From: an uncultured Prevotellaceae bacterium
Lineage (GTDB): Bacteria; Bacteroidota; Bacteroidia; Bacteroidales; Bacteroidaceae
Assembly: GCA_902799765.1 (NCBI GenBank)
Contig: CADCBZ010000044.1
Location: 1 to 41,037, forward strand
Direction of reading: 5' to 3'
Length of the DNA: 41,037 nt
Shown here: positions 7,832 through 15,518 of the stretch, piece by piece
How positions within the stretch are numbered: the first letter of the stretch is position 1
Layout of the letters: each line of letters begins with the position of its first letter
Notes under the pieces: model-generated
The model's database searches: none
What the model was told of the DNA's origin: nothing
The model's input: the letters and a program-made list of their open reading frames with translations, nothing else
Program-made: the position numbers and the translations under genes

Positions 7832-8968
7832 ATGCGTATGGTACCATTTATGTATGGCTTAATAGCCGAAAACGAAAACTTCATTGATCGTGTAGAAGAT
7901 CGCAGACAGTTGAAAACATTTCTTGGTGGTGGCATCAACGTCATGCTGATCTCACCGCGACGCTGGGGCAAGTCTTCTTTAGTTAAGGCCGCAATGGAAG
8001 AACTTAAAGAGGAAGACAAGCTGGTCAGAGTCTGTTACTTAGACGCATCGAAAGTTATTTCAGAAGATGAATTCTACAATAAGTTTGCGATGGCAGTCAT
8101 TGAGTCTGCCTCTTCCACATTGGAGAAGAAATGGGCAGATTTCAAGCAATATGTTCAGGCACTCATACCTGGCGTAAAGTTGAAAGCCTCAGCTTTTGAT
8201 ACTGTTGAGATGGAGATGGAACTGAATTTTGCCCCTCTGAAGGACAGTGCAGAAAAGGTGTTACAGTTGCCAGAACAGATTGCTAAAGATAAAGGTTTGC
8301 ATATTATCGTATGCATCGACGAATTCCAACAGTTGTCCTTTCTTCCTAATTGGAAAAAGATGGAGGCAACGATGCGTTCGGTATGGCAACACCAACATCA
8401 TGCCAACTATTGCCTATATGGCAGCAAGCGCCATATGATGATGGATATCTTTAACGACAGCAACAACCCTTTCTATCGTTTTGGACAGGTGTTACTGATG
8501 AAGAAGATCGAGAAGAAATACTGGCTACCGTACATCATGGAAGGATTTACGAAAACTGGCAAGCATATCTCTGAGGAACTGGCTTCAAAGATATGCGACA
8601 CTGTAGCCTGCCACTCATGGTATGTCCAGCAATTATGTCTCTTTGTATGGATGAATACGGAGACGGAAGCGACAGAAGACATTTTTAATCGTCAGCTGCA
8701 GGTTGTGATTGACACGAATGCAGATATGTTCGTCAACGATATTGAGAGCCTTGCAGCCTCCCAAGTGGCCATGCTTCGTGCCGTATCAGCAGGAGAGACT
8801 CAGTTTAATGCCAAGGAAGTGGTAGAACGCTATGGACTTGGTGCACCTCGTACCATTACTCTCAATAAGAAGACACTCATCAAACGTGATATTATTGAAG
8901 TCAGTGGCGATAGCTATCAATTTGTTGATCCCATTTATGCACTATGGTTTAAGCGGGAATATATGTAA
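7832..8968 (+). CDS. Stand-alone AAA+ ATPase (archaeal-ATPase-like) with C-terminal winged helix
   Basis: A 378-residue cytoplasmic protein. Residues 35-52 hold the P-loop, LISPRRWGKSSLVK, with Lys47; the Walker B strand IIVCIDEFQQL has Asp163-Glu164. A small helical lid and a winged-helix-like C terminus follow (AMLRAVSAGETQFNAKEV through FVDPIYALWFKR). This is the layout of the MoxR-unrelated 'archaeal ATPase' STAND-like group (Pfam ATPase_2), which is common in Bacteroidota in many copies with unknown function. The first ATG (7832) is used; a second at 7838 is possible. It is a single-gene unit behind a palindromic operator-like site. Family membership is clear, biological role is not. Confidence 0.85.
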   Translation: MRMVPFMYGLIAENENFIDRVEDRRQLKTFLGGGINVMLISPRRWGKSSLVKAAMEELKEEDKLVRVCYLDASKVISEDEFYNKFAMAVIESASSTLEKKWADFKQYVQALIPGVKLKASAFDTVEMEMELNFAPLKDSAEKVLQLPEQIAKDKGLHIIVCIDEFQQLSFLPNWKKMEATMRSVWQHQHHANYCLYGSKRHMMMDIFNDSNNPFYRFGQVLLMKKIEKKYWLPYIMEGFTKTGKHISEELASKICDTVACHSWYVQQLCLFVWMNTETEATEDIFNRQLQVVIDTNADMFVNDIESLAASQVAMLRAVSAGETQFNAKEVVERYGLGAPRTITLNKKTLIKRDIIEVSGDSYQFVDPIYALWFKREYM

Positions 8969-9028
8969 ACCCTTCCCTTCGGAACTGCAATCCGATGCGG
9001 TATTCATAAATCCTGCTGCTTTCTGTTG

Positions 9029-9058
9029 CAAAGATAAGAAATATTCTGATACGTTCAA
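9029..9058 (-). promoter_or_regulatory. Consensus promoter pointing into the 3' end of the ATPase gene
   Basis: Minus strand TTG (9056-9058), 19-nt spacer and TATCTTTG (9029-9036). It points left, antisense to the AAA+ ATPase, and no clear gene follows; only a 21-codon frame (about 9004 to 8942) is open. It may drive an antisense RNA or be a remnant. Confidence 0.4.
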
Positions 9059-9077
9059 AATATCGATAATCATAAAA

Positions 9078-9197
9078 TCAATGATAAAACACACTATCAT
9101 TCTCATCCTCATCATCTTTAAAGAAAAGGGATAAGAATGCAAATATTGACGTAAATAGGCAAATAAGTGCCTGAATTATAAAAATTGACTTTTTCAT
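9078..9197 (-). CDS. Small single-span membrane peptide, 39 residues
   Basis: An ATG at 9197, 23 nt after the stop of the acyltransferase gene, opens 39 codons. The peptide starts MKKSIFIIQALICLFTSIFA, continues as a hydrophobic helix to FLSLFFK, and ends in an acidic tail, DDEDENDSVFYH. The upstream stretch TACAAAGAAAACGAA also occurs (12 identical bases) before a MKKK start at 13398 in the LTA-synthase-like gene, which supports use as a translation start. The Lys-Lys start, one membrane span and charged tail fit small inner-membrane peptides of Bacteroidota; no family is asserted. It would be the last gene of the envelope unit 10231-9078. Conservation in relatives decides whether it is real. 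Confidence 0.5.
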   Translation of the reverse strand: MKKSIFIIQALICLFTSIFAFLSLFFKDDEDENDSVFYH

Positions 9198-9220
9198 TTC
9201 GTTTTCTTTGTATTTATCTA

Positions 9221-10234
9221 TTAATGATGCCAATAGTTTTTCCAGCCTTTCATTTTTGCATATTCAGCCTCAGTTACCTTCTCGAAAATTTTTCCATCTT
9301 TTGTGTAAAAGCGAATGTCAAATTCTTCCTTAGTACGCGACCAACGATCATGAGTCCATAACCAAAATGCTGGTTCTCGTTTAATTGCTGCCTCTAATTC
9401 TTTCATATAAAATTCTGTAAGTTTGAAATCAGGAGTATTCTCTGGGTATGGTTCTATCAATTTGAAATCACACTCATAATAACCTCTTCTTATGCGACGT
9501 ACATCACCATAGAAAAATGCCTGATGGCATTGTTTTATTATACGTTCGGAACCAGTAAAGACTGGAGTATCATGATTTAAGAATGTTGTCCAGAAATAAA
9601 TATTTCGCCAATTAGGTTTCTGATCGGCTATATAGCCTATAATCATCGGACGATTCTCTTGCTGGTATCTTACTAAATGGCGCAATGTTTCTTGCATCGG
9701 AATACATATACTCCCAAAACGCTGACGTATATAAAGAAACAAACGGTTAAAATCAGAATTCTCAATTGGATGATATAACTCTGCACATATGCCATGAGCT
9801 TTTATGGACAAGGGAAGAGTAGTTATCCATTCCCAATTACAATAATGTCCCAACATGACGCCACATGATTTCCCCTCGTTTACAAATTTGTCTATAATAT
9901 CTGTCCCTTTAAATACCATTCGTCGCTTAATCTCTTTACGATTTATGCTTATTAATTTGATTGTTTCTACAATGTAATCACAAAACCAATGATAGAAATC
10001 CTGTTCAATTTCTTTTATTTCTATCTTACTTTTATCGGGAAAGGATGTCGTTAAATTCTCATGTACTATCTTACGTCGATATGCAAACACTATATAGACT
10101 ATAAAGTATAGGCCATCAGATATTAAATATAAAACACAAAAAGGCAACAAAGATATTAAGCCAAGAACAACAAAACTACAGTATGCTATAATTTTGGCAA
10201 AGAAACTTCTCATATAATCTAAAAATATCTTCAT
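9221..10234 (-). CDS. Lysophospholipid acyltransferase family protein (LpxL/HtrB-like)
   Basis: A 337-residue inner-membrane enzyme with a membrane anchor at about residues 15-50 and the acyltransferase HX4E motif GHYCNWEW (His130, Glu135). Further family marks are the FHEN-type segment IVHENLTTSFPDKS and the GYIADQKPNW block, which matches the D-Q-R/K region of lipid A late acyltransferases, and LWTHDRWSR near the end. It would transfer a fatty acid from acyl-ACP to the lipid A precursor. Its ATG overlaps the upstream DUF5672 stop by four bases (ATGA). The block codes for envelope glycolipid or glycan work, but the acyl acceptor is not shown by sequence. The region is AT-rich compared with the flanking genes. 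Confidence 0.88.
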   Translation of the reverse strand: MKIFLDYMRSFFAKIIAYCSFVVLGLISLLPFCVLYLISDGLYFIVYIVFAYRRKIVHENLTTSFPDKSKIEIKEIEQDFYHWFCDYIVETIKLISINRKEIKRRMVFKGTDIIDKFVNEGKSCGVMLGHYCNWEWITTLPLSIKAHGICAELYHPIENSDFNRLFLYIRQRFGSICIPMQETLRHLVRYQQENRPMIIGYIADQKPNWRNIYFWTTFLNHDTPVFTGSERIIKQCHQAFFYGDVRRIRRGYYECDFKLIEPYPENTPDFKLTEFYMKELEAAIKREPAFWLWTHDRWSRTKEEFDIRFYTKDGKIFEKVTEAEYAKMKGWKNYWHH

Positions 10235-11097
10235 TCTTCAATCGTAATATAGTATTTCCAAAAAGTATCCCAATAACGATTATTCATATTATGACATCCA
10301 AACGGAAACACGTCATTAGTATATTCCATACACCATTCCGGAGCTTTCTCAAAGGAAAAATATAATGCAAAACGCCAATCTGGTATTTTTAGATGTTCTT
10401 TTTCTGCCAATAGCATTGAAATAATTACATCTTCCTGACGTTCATGCTTGCCTGTTAGAGAAGCTATAAATTCCTTATTCTTTTCCATTATCTCTTTCAT
10501 CTTTGATACTCGTCTCAAACAAAAGCCTCCATTCCCCACTTTTTGGAATAAATGAGCAGAATGGACATGATGGTTGTGCATTGGTATTTTCTGTAAGAGA
10601 CGTGTCACCCATTGTCCTATTATCCGTTGGTATAAATTATCGTTAAGCATCCATGGGGCACCAATATAATCATAACCTAAAGTTGTCCAATAATCGAGTT
10701 GATCATTAAACACATAGGCATCTAACTGATAAATCAGCATATATTCATAATTTTCAAATAAATTATAGAACCATGAACTAAGCATCATTTTATTATATGA
10801 TTCTACACTCGTAAAATTTTCATCAGGGAGGGCAAGAGTAGATATTGTTGGATACTTCTGCTTTAAATAATAAACAGAATAACTTTGCGGATGCACAACC
10901 ACAAAAGGATGAGAACCAAGAATTTTGTATCCTTGATTAAATGAGCATCGCTCCTTCTGATTCATTTCACGCCACACAAAGGTGACAACAACTGCTGATT
11001 TTACGCGCTTTGAATACCACTCATAATATTCCCTAAAGCCCACCTCGTTACAAGTACGTTGGGTAGGATCATTAGCGCTAGAATTCAATTCGTTCAT
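10231..11097 (-). CDS. DUF5672 family protein, probable glycosyltransferase-like
   Basis: A 288-residue soluble protein. The blocks YEYMLIYQLDAYVF, YDYIGAPWM and VGNGGFCLRRVSKMKEIM, then EDVIISML, are those of DUF5672, a family seen in polysaccharide clusters. The Asp in LIYQLDAYVF sits where a GT-A fold would carry its DxD-like metal site, and GNGGF resembles the acceptor loop; no signal peptide is seen, so it should act in the cytoplasm. The first ATG (11097) is used: it ends a duplicated leader element. The stop overlaps the acyltransferase start (ATGA), so both are co-translated. Glycosyl transfer is inferred from fold-like motifs, not shown. Confidence 0.8.
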   Translation of the reverse strand: MNELNSSANDPTQRTCNEVGFREYYEWYSKRVKSAVVVTFVWREMNQKERCSFNQGYKILGSHPFVVVHPQSYSVYYLKQKYPTISTLALPDENFTSVESYNKMMLSSWFYNLFENYEYMLIYQLDAYVFNDQLDYWTTLGYDYIGAPWMLNDNLYQRIIGQWVTRLLQKIPMHNHHVHSAHLFQKVGNGGFCLRRVSKMKEIMEKNKEFIASLTGKHERQEDVIISMLLAEKEHLKIPDWRFALYFSFEKAPEWCMEYTNDVFPFGCHNMNNRYWDTFWKYYITIEE

Positions 11098-11371
11098 TTG
11101 GTCGTTTTTTGAGTTAAATTCTTCTTTCTTAAAGCCATAAAAAGAGTAGGCATATCCTTCGCAATTGCTCTACCAACTCAAGGAAACGACCAAGTAACCT
11201 GTAACAGATAAAACAAGGCAAAGCATACGCCCACATAAGGACGTACCTGAACCCAGTTTCTCTATTACGTTGCTCAGCAATTTGGTCGTTTTCTGAGTTG
11301 AGAAACATGAATGCGACACGCTTGTCTCATAAATATGTCTTTGCATCTACGCCTAAACGATAAATGCACTG

Positions 11372-11379
11372 CAAAAATA
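11372..11379 (-). promoter_or_regulatory. -7 element for the DUF5672-acyltransferase unit
   Basis: TATTTTTG on the minus strand, directly after the T-tract of the upstream terminator. No good TTG lies at -33. The second copy of the leader has TAATTTTG at the matching place, which supports a real promoter and gives a leader of about 270 nt. Confidence 0.45.
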
Positions 11380-11380
11380 A

Positions 11381-11418
11381 AAAAAAAAACTGGAAGAACA
11401 TGTCCTGCTCTTCCATTT
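11381..11418 (-). terminator. Intrinsic terminator after the LTA-synthase-like gene
   Basis: Minus strand GGAAGA, an 11-nt loop, TCTTCC, then AG and a long T-tract. It lies about 15 bp after the TAA at 11428 and separates this gene from the next promoter. Confidence 0.65.
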
Positions 11419-11427
11419 AACTTTTAT

Positions 11428-13425
11428 TTAACTATCAGGCGTAAGTCGATTCTCAGTCATACGCTCCATATATTGTTGAATAATTGCTTTCAATTCACGT
11501 TCCATTTGTTCCTGCTGTTTAACTTTTCCACTAATATTGTTTTTCATTAAGCGATCCTTTAATGAATAAACTGCCCGAGTTCTTTGTCCATCAAACTGTA
11601 ATACATGACCATATTTGACATATTGATAGATACCATTCAGATAATTCACTGCCCATGTACTATCAGGTTTTGTCGCAAAGAGGTCTTTCCCAAAACTAAC
11701 ATAAGGGTGGTTATAGCCTAAATAGTTCAGAATCGTAGGCATGATATCTGTTTGTTGAGCTATACCATCAACCATGCCTTTTCCCATTTCACCACTTGGA
11801 TCATAAAATATGATAGGAGAACAAAAGCCACCCAGATCTGTTTTATATTCATCTATAGCAGACATATTTGTATGATCGCTTGTAATGACAAAAATCGTTT
11901 TACTAAACCAAGGTTGATGTTGAGCCTTTTCGAAAAAATGACGTAATGCCATATCTGTATATCGAATAACTTTATAGACTGGCATTTCTGGATTCTCTTC
12001 TTTGAATATATCTTTATATGCATCAGGTACACGATAAGGATGATGACTTGAAAGAGTAAATAGAGCTGTCATAAAAGGTTGTCGCATCTCAGACATCTTC
12101 ATACAAAAATATTGCATAAATGGTTCATCAGAGATCCCCCACCAGCCATCATAATCTTCATCACCATGAGTTCGTGAATCTTTTACGAAATCTTCACGAC
12201 CATAATAGTGATTGAACTTTGTTGCTCGTGCAAAAGCCATAAACCCCATTGATCCACGTTCTGCGCCATGAAAGAATGCAGATTCATACCCGATTTTATT
12301 CAAACAATCTGCCAGCCCAGATACATGATTCACGCTATAAGGAGATAAGAAGAATGGCTCTACAAACATCGGAATTGAAGATAGAATACTTGGCATTCCG
12401 TCTATAGATTTTCGCCCATTACAATAGGAATATCGGTATGTCAACGCTCCATTGTAAATAAGAGAATCCACAAATGGAGTAAATCCATCGTAACCAGGAA
12501 TATGCTTGTTATAAGCTCCAATATATTCTCGGCCAAAGCTTTCAACAATGATAACAACAACATTCTTGTTCCTTTTACAGTTATTGCTATTGGGAATATG
12601 TATTGGATTAAAGAGTGAGTCAAGCATCTTTTTACTATCGAAATATTTCACTACTTCAAAATTATTCTTCCCTATTGTCCGAATAAGTGAGAAGGGGGTA
12701 TTTAAAACTATACCAGCCTCGGAAGGTCTATCGCAATAAACTGTTGCATTAGATATTGTGATTGGGCGAATATCACGTGTCCAACCTCCACGCATACCTG
12801 CAACACAGAAAGGACATAATAAAAGAAGTGATAACAACATTATTATATAATACTGTTTGATCGAAAAATCTTTGTTTTTCAATTTGTCAAAATAGCATTT
12901 GGGACCGACATACAATTTCAGAAGTAAAATAGTCAATACCACTATTAATATGAAATAATACCAATGGGCCAATACCTCTTCATAAAAGATTTTACCAAGA
13001 TTACCTTCATTTGAGAACTCTTGGAAGATTGTAGTTGTTGTACGCCGTATTGTATAGCGAAAATAGACAGTATCAATGAGGTTTATTGTCAAGCTTGTCA
13101 TATTTATAATGACGAAGAGCCATCGGCAAATCTGATACCATAATTGGGTCTCTTTATAATGAAAGGGTAGTAATAGCAAGACAATCCAAACCGCATTTGT
13201 ATAAAGAATAGCTGAAGTATCAAAAAGAATACCTCCTTTAAACAATTCCAGCATATGGCCCAAAGTCATCTCTGTGAAAAGATCTCGATTTTCCAGATAG
13301 AATAAAACACGTGCAATAAAATAAATCAAATAAGCTATAATCAGCCCCCACAAGACGGATGCAAGGGGATGCAATAAGATAAAAATCTTTTTTTTCATTA
13401 AGTTGTTTTCTTTGTAGACTTTCAT
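11428..13425 (-). CDS. LTA synthase-like phosphoglycerol transferase / sulfatase-superfamily membrane enzyme
   Basis: Up to 665 residues. The N-terminal third has about five membrane segments (roughly 15-42, 70-90, 100-122, 152-172, 190-210), followed by an extracytoplasmic alkaline-phosphatase-superfamily domain. Metal and catalytic positions are visible: Glu295 in VVVIIVESFGREYIG, Ser340 in YCNGRKSIDGMPSIL at the nucleophile position (Thr in LtaS), His461-His462 in SSHHPYR, and Asp517-His518 in ITSDHTN. Such enzymes move phosphoglycerol or phosphoethanolamine groups onto envelope glycolipids. The start is uncertain: ATG 13425 ends the duplicated leader, while ATG 13398 (MKKKIFILL) has an A-rich upstream region. 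The C terminus is followed by a strong terminator. The acceptor is unknown; lipoteichoic acid itself is not expected in this group. Confidence 0.88.
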   Translation of the reverse strand: MKVYKENNLMKKKIFILLHPLASVLWGLIIAYLIYFIARVLFYLENRDLFTEMTLGHMLELFKGGILFDTSAILYTNAVWIVLLLLPFHYKETQLWYQICRWLFVIINMTSLTINLIDTVYFRYTIRRTTTTIFQEFSNEGNLGKIFYEEVLAHWYYFILIVVLTILLLKLYVGPKCYFDKLKNKDFSIKQYYIIMLLSLLLLCPFCVAGMRGGWTRDIRPITISNATVYCDRPSEAGIVLNTPFSLIRTIGKNNFEVVKYFDSKKMLDSLFNPIHIPNSNNCKRNKNVVVIIVESFGREYIGAYNKHIPGYDGFTPFVDSLIYNGALTYRYSYCNGRKSIDGMPSILSSIPMFVEPFFLSPYSVNHVSGLADCLNKIGYESAFFHGAERGSMGFMAFARATKFNHYYGREDFVKDSRTHGDEDYDGWWGISDEPFMQYFCMKMSEMRQPFMTALFTLSSHHPYRVPDAYKDIFKEENPEMPVYKVIRYTDMALRHFFEKAQHQPWFSKTIFVITSDHTNMSAIDEYKTDLGGFCSPIIFYDPSGEMGKGMVDGIAQQTDIMPTILNYLGYNHPYVSFGKDLFATKPDSTWAVNYLNGIYQYVKYGHVLQFDGQRTRAVYSLKDRLMKNNISGKVKQQEQMERELKAIIQQYMERMTENRLTPDS

Positions 13426-13737
13426 TGGGGCGTTTTTGGGGTTATATTCAGCATTCTTAAAGCCATTAAATAAGTAGGCTTTTTCGTCGTAATTGCTCTA
13501 CCAACTCAAGGAAATAACCATATAGATATAAAACAAGGCAAAGCATACGTCCACCTAAGGGCGTATCTGAACCCAGTCTCTCTATTACGTTGCTCAGCAA
13601 TTGGTCGTTTTCTGAGTTGAGAAACATAAATGTGACGCGCTTGTCTTATAAAAATGACTTTGCATCTGCACGACAAAATTAAAGAAATTAAGTTGAAGAT
13701 CATCATTTGTACGTTAGTTTAACTTTAATTTAACTAT
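13423..13737 (-). repeat. Duplicated leader element, copy 2 (upstream of LTA-synthase-like gene)
   Basis: Second copy of the element at 11095-11433, same orientation and same position relative to a start codon. Copies of the 17-nt element lie at 13604-13620 and, inverted, at 13502-13519; the copy next to the start codon (13427 onward) has decayed. A -7 box TAATTTTG is at 13674-13681 and the same TTTAACTTTWATTTAACTAT stretch closes both repeats. Confidence 0.8.
13674..13681 (-). promoter_or_regulatory. -7 element for the LTA-synthase-like gene
   Basis: TAATTTTG on the minus strand at the place that corresponds to 11372-11379 in the other leader copy. No TTG at -33. It gives a leader of about 240 nt. 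Confidence 0.45.
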
Positions 13738-13766
13738 ACAAGACGTTAAACTACACAAAGATTTAT

Positions 13767-13849
13767 ATTCCCAGTGTGGGAATGTTTGGTTCCCAGGCTG
13801 GGAACATTTCATTCCCAAGGTGGGAATATGTTGTTCCCGTAATGGGAAT
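13767..13849. repeat. Four palindromes at exact 22-bp period
   Basis: Units start at 13767, 13789, 13811 and 13833. The first three have perfect 7-bp arms, ATTCCCA-GTG-TGGGAAT, GTTCCCA-GGC-TGGGAAC and ATTCCCA-AGG-TGGGAAT; the fourth is GTTCCC-GTAAT-GGGAAT. The cores and the 5-bp linkers vary while the arms are kept, and where an arm end changes its partner changes too. A period of two helical turns puts all sites on one DNA face. It lies between the divergent LTA-synthase-like and VapE genes, outside both predicted transcripts. Confidence 0.9.
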
Positions 13850-13870
13850 GATTTTCGAGATAGAAGAGGC

Positions 13871-13945
13871 ACCTGCCAACACCTAACGTATCACCTAACA
13901 AACACCTAACAATCATCTAACATTCTCCTAACATACACCTAACAT
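13871..13945 (+). repeat. ACCTAAC array, 11-bp period
   Basis: Six units reading ACCTAAC or a one- or two-base variant start at 13881, 13893, 13904, 13915, 13926 and 13937, that is one 12-bp and then four 11-bp steps; a degenerate unit precedes at 13871. One unit per helical turn suggests cooperative protein binding or an iteron. The inverse motif GTTAGGT is found in an array after the VapE gene. Confidence 0.88.
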
Positions 13946-14027
13946 CGGGCTTTCATCTTATTACTATAGTAAGGGGATAGAAAAGCACTTTCCCTGCAAA
14001 AAAACTGGTAAATAATTGGGGAAAGAT

Positions 14028-14058
14028 TTGGATTTGGCAAAAAAATTTTGTAACTTTG
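14028..14058 (+). promoter_or_regulatory. Promoter of the VapE-like gene
   Basis: TTG (14028-14030), exactly 20 nt, TAACTTTG (14051-14058): full Bacteroidota consensus. The leader would be about 105 nt and both upstream arrays lie outside the transcript, so they act on DNA, not RNA. Confidence 0.75.
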
Positions 14059-14170
14059 CACACCGAAAGCAGAAGAGATTCTGCACACAAAAACGAAAAA
14101 CGCTGTGGAAAGCGCAAATCGTACTAAGGAAACGGAAATAAGGAAGTAATTTATTATCGACAATATCACT

Positions 14171-15379
14171 ATGAGTAAGAAGAATCTTATCATGGGAGGG
14201 GCTATGAACGCCTCTCTCGAAACGACGCTCGCCATCGAGCTGTTTCTTAATGACAACTACCTCTTCCGTCACAATGTGCTGAATGGAAAGGTGGAATTCT
14301 CTGCCAAGTCTGCAGACGATGAGCCTGATTTTCGTCCACTGACCCAGGAGGCCCTCAACAGTATCATCCGCAGGGCCAAGAAAGAGCAGGTGTGCGAGAA
14401 AGGCAGTCCGAAGACGGAGATTATGGAGTTTGTGCATTCTGAGGATGTGCCGACTTATAATCCCATTGGCGACTATCTTGCGCATCTGCCCAAATGGGAC
14501 GGACAGAACCATATCGCCAAGCTCTTCAACCGTCTGCCTGGCATCACTTCTGAACAGCAGGGGTTTCTGACCATCTGGCTGCGATCCGTTGTGGCCCACT
14601 GGCTTCAGATGGATCAGCTTCATGGTAATGAGTGTGTGCCCACGCTGATTGGTGCTCAGGGTTGTGGCAAGACCACCTATTTCCATCGTCTGCTGCCCCC
14701 ATCGTTGCGCCAGTATTATCTGGACCATCTAAACCTTTCGAACAAGTTCGATAAGGAGATGGCGCTGACGAACAATCTGCTGGTGAACCTCGATGAGCTC
14801 GATGCCATCCGTCGATCTCAGCATGCAGCCCTGAAGCAGACACTCTCGAAGAGCAAAGTCAACGGACGGCCTATCTATGGCTGTGCCCAGGATGACAGGC
14901 CTCGTTTTGCCTCGTTTGTGGCTACGACCAACAATCCCCATCCGCTGACGGATGCCACAGGTAGTCGTCGTTACATCTGCCTGACGATTCCTGATGGGCA
15001 GTATATCGACAACGCTAGCGAGATCGACTATGGGCAGCTTTATGCTCAGGTGGTTTACGAGCTGACAGTAGCCAAGACGCCTTATTGGTTTGACAATAGC
15101 GAGGTGGCACGTATTCAGGATCTGAACCAGAACTATCTGGAACAGAAGGACATCGCTGAGATGGTGGAAATCTGCTTCCGCAAGCCTCATGAGGGTGAGG
15201 TTGCCAAGTCGATGAACTCAAAGATGATGCTGAAGTACATGCAGAAAGATTATCCTTCAGTGGAGATCAACCACAGTAACCGCATCAAGGTAGGATTGGC
15301 GATGAAGTCGCTGGGCTACGAGTGGACGGATCACAGCAATGTGCCTTTCTACAAGGTGGTACCCATCACAGCCGCCTAA
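14171..15379 (+). CDS. VapE/VirE-family P-loop ATPase (SF3-helicase-like)
   Basis: A 402-residue protein. The P-loop GAQGCGKTTYF is at 161-171, the Walker B strand NLLVNLDELD at 202-211, a sensor-type ATTNNPHPLTD at 251-261, and a GSRRY arginine block at 264-268. This is the virulence-associated E (VapE) core of superfamily-3-like helicases, followed by a C-terminal winged-helix-like tail. The VirE N-terminal primase-like domain that often precedes it in Bacteroidota is missing, so it is the short form. In phages and islands such proteins unwind or initiate replication. It is flanked by CCTAAC/GTTAGG arrays in opposite orientation and followed by a DUF6078 gene, the setting of a small accessory module. 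ATG 14171 is used; 14195 is also possible. Confidence 0.85.
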   Translation: MSKKNLIMGGAMNASLETTLAIELFLNDNYLFRHNVLNGKVEFSAKSADDEPDFRPLTQEALNSIIRRAKKEQVCEKGSPKTEIMEFVHSEDVPTYNPIGDYLAHLPKWDGQNHIAKLFNRLPGITSEQQGFLTIWLRSVVAHWLQMDQLHGNECVPTLIGAQGCGKTTYFHRLLPPSLRQYYLDHLNLSNKFDKEMALTNNLLVNLDELDAIRRSQHAALKQTLSKSKVNGRPIYGCAQDDRPRFASFVATTNNPHPLTDATGSRRYICLTIPDGQYIDNASEIDYGQLYAQVVYELTVAKTPYWFDNSEVARIQDLNQNYLEQKDIAEMVEICFRKPHEGEVAKSMNSKMMLKYMQKDYPSVEINHSNRIKVGLAMKSLGYEWTDHSNVPFYKVVPITAA

Positions 15380-15382
15380 GAT

Positions 15383-15485
15383 GTTAGGTGAGATGTTAGG
15401 TGTTTGTTAGGTGTTTAAAAGCGCCTGCGAACCCTAACATTCACAATATGAGATAGTTAGCAGATGCCGATGTTAGGTGTTAGGT
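15383..15485 (+). repeat. GTTAGGT array after the VapE gene
   Basis: GTTAGGT occurs at 15383, 15395, 15406, 15472 and 15479, with one inverted CCCTAAC at about 15432. Spacing of the first three is 12 and 11 bp, as in the upstream array, but the motif is in the opposite orientation, so the VapE gene lies between facing arrays. The array fills most of the 139-bp gap before the next gene. Confidence 0.85.
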
Positions 15486-15518
15486 GTTTTATAGAAAAAA
15501 TCAATAAAAAAAGAAAAT

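Larger units (their letters stand above)
11095..11433 (-). repeat. Duplicated leader element, copy 1 (upstream of DUF5672 gene)
   Basis: This stretch aligns with 13423-13737 from just before the start codon to the terminator/promoter region; the core 11208-11348 differs from 13528-13667 at 12 of 141 positions by my count. On the minus strand it contains a -7 box (11372-11379) and then a leader of about 270 nt. It holds three copies of a 17-nt element: GGTCGTTTTCTGAGTTG at 11284-11300, an inverted copy at 11174-11191, and a direct copy with two changes at 11100-11116 that ends two bases before the ATG. Confidence 0.8.

Noticed and set aside
8832-9134. Plus-strand frame of 100 codons after the ATPase
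   Set aside because: Overlaps the ATPase end in another frame, no start signal, low-complexity tail; the minus-strand 39-codon peptide fits better.
11174-11300. Invertible promoter flanked by inverted repeats, as in phase-variable capsule genes
   Set aside because: The inverted pair is imperfect (one gap), both leader copies have the same orientation and no site-specific recombinase gene is near; kept only as a remote option.
13506-13706. Minus-strand frame of 66 codons inside the leader copy 2
   Set aside because: Frame is not kept in copy 1 without indels and starts upstream of the predicted promoter; the element is better read as regulatory, though a short leader peptide cannot be ruled out.
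13871-13945. CRISPR array
   Set aside because: Units are 7 bp with 4-bp linkers at 11-bp period; no spacers and no cas genes.
13964-14728. Minus-strand frame of 254 codons across the VapE start and repeat region
   Set aside because: Antisense to VapE and runs through its promoter; no recognisable domain.
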